Assembly (NCBI GenBank): GCA_003647035.1
Contig: QMMB01000117.1
Span: 1-8,655 of the forward strand
Direction of reading: 5' to 3'
Origin: Deltaproteobacteria bacterium
GTDB lineage: Bacteria > Myxococcota_A > Polyangia > Polyangiales > Houyiibacteriaceae
Length of the DNA stretch: 8,655 nt
The position numbers and the translations under genes are program-made. The notes beneath the pieces were generated by a model. The model was not told the origin of the DNA, did no database searches, and saw nothing but the letters and a program-made list of their open reading frames with translations. The stretch's first letter is position 1. The number at the start of each line of letters is the position of its first letter. This document shows positions 6,065-8,655 of this stretch, one piece after another.

Positions 6065-6181
6065 CCTTGCACCATAGAGAACAACGGCTGTCCGGACCCC
6101 GATCGCGACGGCGACGGTGTTCCCGACCGTGTCGACAACTGCCCGGATGAGCCAGGCACCGTGGAGAACCATGGCTGTCAG
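5816..6181 (+). repeat. Four tandem thrombospondin type 3 repeat units
   Basis: Units start at 5816, 5915, 6014 and 6101 and are 99, 99, 87 and 81 bases long. Each opens with D-x-D-G-D-G and carries a CP-N/D motif followed by a G-C-P/Q. Units 2 and 3 share the same 17 bases at their start (5915-5931 and 6014-6030). The last two units are of a shorter type ending in E-N-x-G-C. The in-frame TAG falls in unit 3. Confidence 0.85.
6062..6064 (+). other. In-frame TAG splitting the OmpA-family gene
   Basis: The frame before and after this codon is identical with no indel. The equivalent codon in the next repeat unit (6149-6151) is GAG, so a single G-to-T change explains the stop. Two codons later GGC of the sister unit is TGC here, a second G-to-T difference. 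Confidence 0.9.
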
Positions 6182-6604
6182 GACGCCCAGCTCGTCGTGA
6201 TTGGCGCAGGCCGGCTCGACATTCTCGAGAAGGTCTACTTCAAGCTCGGGAGCCACAAGCTCCAAAAGCGTTCGTTTGCCCTCCTGGACAACGTCGCCAA
6301 GGTCATGAACGCGCATCCGGAGATCGAGGTGATCCGGGTCGAGGGCCACAGTGACAAGACCGGTAGTCTCAAGTTCAACATGAGACTGTCGAAGCAGCGT
6401 GCCAACACGGTCGTTCGCTACCTCGTCGGCAGAGGCAAGGTGACCAGGGACCGGTTGATCTCGGAGGGCTTCGGTCCCACTCGACCGCTCGTGCCCGACG
6501 CCAAGACGAAGGAAGAGCGCGCGCAGAACCGGCGCGTCGAATTCCACATCGTCGACACCGGTCCAGAGGACGCCGCCACAGAGGCTCAAGAAGACGCGCC
6601 CTAG
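6065..6604 (+). CDS. OmpA-family protein, C-terminal part: TSP3 repeats and peptidoglycan-binding OmpA domain
   Basis: 179 codons directly following the in-frame TAG, ending at TAG 6602-6604. It opens with the rest of the TSP3 block (PCTIENNGCPDPDRDGDG, then DNCPDEPGTVENHGCQ), followed by a complete OmpA C-terminal domain at about 6221-6556. Motifs are GHSDKTG with the diaminopimelate-binding Asp at 6353-6355, LSKQRANTVVRYL with the paired Arg at 6398-6400, GFGPTRPL, and RAQNRRVEF. This domain holds outer-membrane proteins to peptidoglycan in the periplasm. A separate gene could only start at GTG 6161 (147 residues) or later; that codon has no Shine-Dalgarno and the product would have no signal peptide, so it could not reach the periplasm by itself. 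It is best read as the back half of the gene starting at 4802. A 15-residue acidic tail (about 6560-6601) closes the protein. All conserved motifs are intact, so there is no sign of decay. Confidence 0.8.
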   Translation, partial: PCTIENNGCPDPDRDGDGVPDRVDNCPDEPGTVENHGCQDAQLVVIGAGRLDILEKVYFKLGSHKLQKRSFALLDNVAKVMNAHPEIEVIRVEGHSDKTGSLKFNMRLSKQRANTVVRYLVGRGKVTRDRLISEGFGPTRPLVPDAKTKEERAQNRRVEFHIVDTGPEDAATEAQEDAP

Positions 6605-8655
6605 CTGGCGATGCGGACCGGCCAGTGCTGGTTCTCGACCCCGAGGGTCAGGTTCCCGAGGAGCTGGCAGGCCTGGCGAATCGTGATTCGATCGCGAGGG
6701 TTGCGCCGCAGGCACTGGGCGATCAGCGCGCCGAGGTCTTGGGTTTCCGGCCGGCCGAGCAGCGCCCGCACGGCCTTCGGGTCCCCGTCGTGCGTCGTGT
6801 GTTGCGTGATCATCGCGGCTTCACCGTTGCCATCGAACAGCGTCTTCCCGGTGTAGGCCTCGAAGATCAGGCACCCGAATGCGTAGACGTCCGCGGGAAT
6901 GGCGTTCGAGGCTTCCCCGGCGCCCCAGATCTCGGGCGAACCATAGTTCGCCGTACCGCATCCGGGCCGCAGGTGTCGCCCGGCCAGGCCGAAGTCGACG
7001 AGCACGGGCTTCGGTGGTTGACCCACCCCCGTGATGGCGTTCGCGTTACACACGATGATGTTCGAGGGCTTCACGTCCAGGTGCGCAACGCCGACCTGGT
7101 GCATCGCGTCGAGACCGGCGCCTACGCCGAGGAGCAGTTCCCTTGCGCGTCCGAGCGACAGGTCGCCCATCTCGAGCATTCGCTCTAGGCTTGGTCCCTC
7201 CACCAACTCCATGACCAAGATCGGCTTGGGGCCCGCCCCTGCGTCGAAGGTGACGAAGCGTGCGATGTTGGGATGTTCTGGAAGTGCGAGCAATGCACCC
7301 GCTTCCTCGCGAAACAGACGAAGGAACTCGTCTTCGGAGAGCGTGCGGGCCGCGGCGGCGGAGTAGTCGGGGACCTTCAAGGCGAAGAGCGGGGCTGATG
7401 GGTCCTGCCGCTCTTCCACGCGACGCGCCACGAACACGGAACCGACCGCACCCGTCCCGACGGTTCGGACGAGATAGAACCCACCGACGATTCGGCTGGG
7501 GGGTGCCCACGCAGGTAGCGGCGCATCGACCTCGATCTCCATCGGCGCGATGCTCGGCGCCCGTCGCGGGCCATCAAGCGGAAGCGAACACAGATGCTTG
7601 AGCAGTGTTCGGGTGAGCTCGCCGAATGCACCGGGTAGATCTCGGTCGACCGCGCTGACCGCGCTTGCGAACGCCTGGTCGATCTCGGAGACGGACGTGC
7701 GGAGGGCACGCTCCACCTCGAGCCCCATGGCCCAAATCGCCGCCGCTGATGTGGGAGACTCGTCGCCAGGGGAGGAGCCGAGTCGCCGACGCGACCCACT
7801 GACGAGCTGGGCCAGGCTGGCGACGCCCCGTTCGAGCATGGCCAGTGGCGTGCCTGAGGAACGCTCGGCGATCTCGCCCAGTGAGTTTGAGGCGCCTACG
7901 GAGCGGAGCCCGCGCGCGAGTAACGAGAGCGCTTGCCGCAATGCCTCGATTCGGGCGGACCGGGCGACGGGCAACTCGTTGCCAATCGCTTTTAGAGCAT
8001 CCGCGGCAGCCACCAATCCATGCCCGTCCCGCTGCACTGTGCGCGTCGCCTGCAGCAGCTTGCCATACGCCCGCAGTGCGCATTCGATTTCGGGAACCAT
8101 TGAGGCCTCGGCCATCGTTTTGAGGTCGTCGAGGTGGGACACGTTTCCTGCGGCAGCGATGACGATATCAGAGATGTCGGCAATCTCCTCTCGCACCAAG
8201 GCATCGCAGGTGCGGGCGGTCGCGGCGCAAAGGGTGCGACGAAGCGAGCCCTTGGGATCGAGCCGGACCCGATTGAGCAGGACTCGCTGAGTCAGAAGCC
8301 GCCGTTGACGAACGACGTCCTTACGCGGGTCGACGTGCGGCCCGTCTGCATCGACGAGGTGGAGCATCGTGCGAAGCTGGCGCAGCCGTGTCGTGAACTG
8401 TGGAACCTGGCTCCCTCTCTCCAAGGGATCGCCCTCTCGGATCACGAGCCAGTTGGTGATTCGCTGAAAAAGGTCGCCGAGTCGTTCGTCGTGAGCGCCC
8501 TGTCCCTCGTCGTCCTCCCCGATGAGTCGCAGGTCGTTCAGGGACGAGGGTTCGCAGAGCGCGGAGGCGAGCTCTCGAAGTGCGAGGAACGCCGGGACGT
8601 TGGTGTCAGGGTCGCCGTGCGCGGGACGCTCGAGGAGATCGGCTTTGCGCGCGGC
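6601..8655 (-). CDS. Protein with C-terminal eukaryotic-type Ser/Thr kinase domain, N-terminus beyond window
   Basis: The frame is open to the right edge. A GTG at 8445-8443 is a possible start but has no ribosome site, and the coding-like sequence continues upstream (for example DERLGDLFQRITNWL), so the window holds 684 residues of a longer protein. The first roughly 390 residues are Ala/Leu/Arg/Glu-rich and predicted helical, with no recognised family and no membrane helix. The kinase domain runs from about 7480 to 6640: glycine loop GTGAVGSVF (7458 downward), FALKVP with the ATP-binding Lys at 7377-7375, FREEAG for the helix-C Glu, HLDVKPSN around 7083-7060 with catalytic Asp, Lys and Asn, DFG at 6996-6988, GTANYGSPE, DVYAFGCLIFE and NPRDRIT. 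All catalytic residues are present, so activity is expected. Leu replaces Arg in the HRD motif (a non-RD kinase), and DFG to SPE is only 22 residues. Bacterial Ser/Thr kinases usually have the catalytic domain first; here it is last. Its TAG stop overlaps the OmpA-family stop. Confidence 0.88.
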   Translation of the reverse strand, partial: AARKADLLERPAHGDPDTNVPAFLALRELASALCEPSSLNDLRLIGEDDEGQGAHDERLGDLFQRITNWLVIREGDPLERGSQVPQFTTRLRQLRTMLHLVDADGPHVDPRKDVVRQRRLLTQRVLLNRVRLDPKGSLRRTLCAATARTCDALVREEIADISDIVIAAAGNVSHLDDLKTMAEASMVPEIECALRAYGKLLQATRTVQRDGHGLVAAADALKAIGNELPVARSARIEALRQALSLLARGLRSVGASNSLGEIAERSSGTPLAMLERGVASLAQLVSGSRRRLGSSPGDESPTSAAAIWAMGLEVERALRTSVSEIDQAFASAVSAVDRDLPGAFGELTRTLLKHLCSLPLDGPRRAPSIAPMEIEVDAPLPAWAPPSRIVGGFYLVRTVGTGAVGSVFVARRVEERQDPSAPLFALKVPDYSAAAARTLSEDEFLRLFREEAGALLALPEHPNIARFVTFDAGAGPKPILVMELVEGPSLERMLEMGDLSLGRARELLLGVGAGLDAMHQVGVAHLDVKPSNIIVCNANAITGVGQPPKPVLVDFGLAGRHLRPGCGTANYGSPEIWGAGEASNAIPADVYAFGCLIFEAYTGKTLFDGNGEAAMITQHTTHDGDPKAVRALLGRPETQDLGALIAQCLRRNPRDRITIRQACQLLGNLTLGVENQHWPVRIAS

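Noticed and set aside
4652..6715. Long minus-strand open frame of 687 codons opposite the OmpA-family gene
   Set aside because: It is a mirror of the plus-strand gene in GC-rich DNA. Its composition is biased, its apparent repeats are the antisense of the TSP3 units, and it has no family motif.
7550..8290. Plus-strand open frame of 246 codons opposite the kinase protein
   Set aside because: Ser/Arg/Ala-biased shadow of the minus-strand gene with no ribosome site or motif.
8443..8445. GTG as start of the kinase protein
   Set aside because: There is no ribosome site, and the same frame continues with coding-like sequence to the window edge.

Overview
The window is high-GC bacterial DNA with dense, mostly overlapping genes. 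Its content suggests a myxobacterium-like member of the Myxococcota (the old Deltaproteobacteria): a PEGA-domain membrane protein, an FHA protein, a eukaryotic-type Ser/Thr kinase, and an OmpA-family outer-membrane protein with thrombospondin type 3 repeats. This placement is inferred from gene content and GC-rich codon use; there is no rRNA or other phylogenetic marker.

Layout. (1) 1-1584, plus strand: the 3' end of a membrane protein with a PEGA-like C-terminal domain (probably the tail of a transmembrane Ser/Thr kinase), a tail-anchored FHA protein whose ribosome binding site overlaps the upstream stop codon, and an unrecognised 150-residue protein. They look like one signalling operon. 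(2) 1562-4641, minus strand: a two-gene operon, read right to left, of a POT-family peptide transporter followed by a PGM2-type phosphohexomutase, joined by a 4-base GTGA stop/start overlap. The mutase converges on the 150-residue gene and overlaps it by 23 bp. (3) 4642-4801: the only real intergenic space, a divergent promoter region with a terminator-like hairpin plus T-tract in the plus orientation. (4) 4802-6604, plus strand: one OmpA-family gene (signal peptide, outer-membrane region, four TSP3 calcium-binding repeats, peptidoglycan-binding OmpA domain) cut by a single in-frame TAG at 6062-6064. (5) 6601-8655, minus strand: a protein with a C-terminal Ser/Thr kinase domain behind a long helical region. 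Its N-terminus lies beyond the right edge, and its TAG stop shares the palindrome CTAG with the ompA stop.

How they might work together: kinase, FHA (phosphothreonine reader) and PEGA (probable envelope sensor) parts fit cell-envelope phospho-signalling. The transporter and mutase are nutrient uptake and sugar-phosphate metabolism. The OmpA/TSP3 protein would link the outer membrane to peptidoglycan. No link between these groups beyond adjacency is visible.

The points most worth a second look are the in-frame amber codon in the OmpA gene, a C9 homopolymer in the same gene that could make it phase-variable, the non-RD kinase with a short activation loop, and the terminator-like leader upstream of ompA. 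No CRISPR array, tRNA, rRNA, insertion sequence or attachment site was seen.
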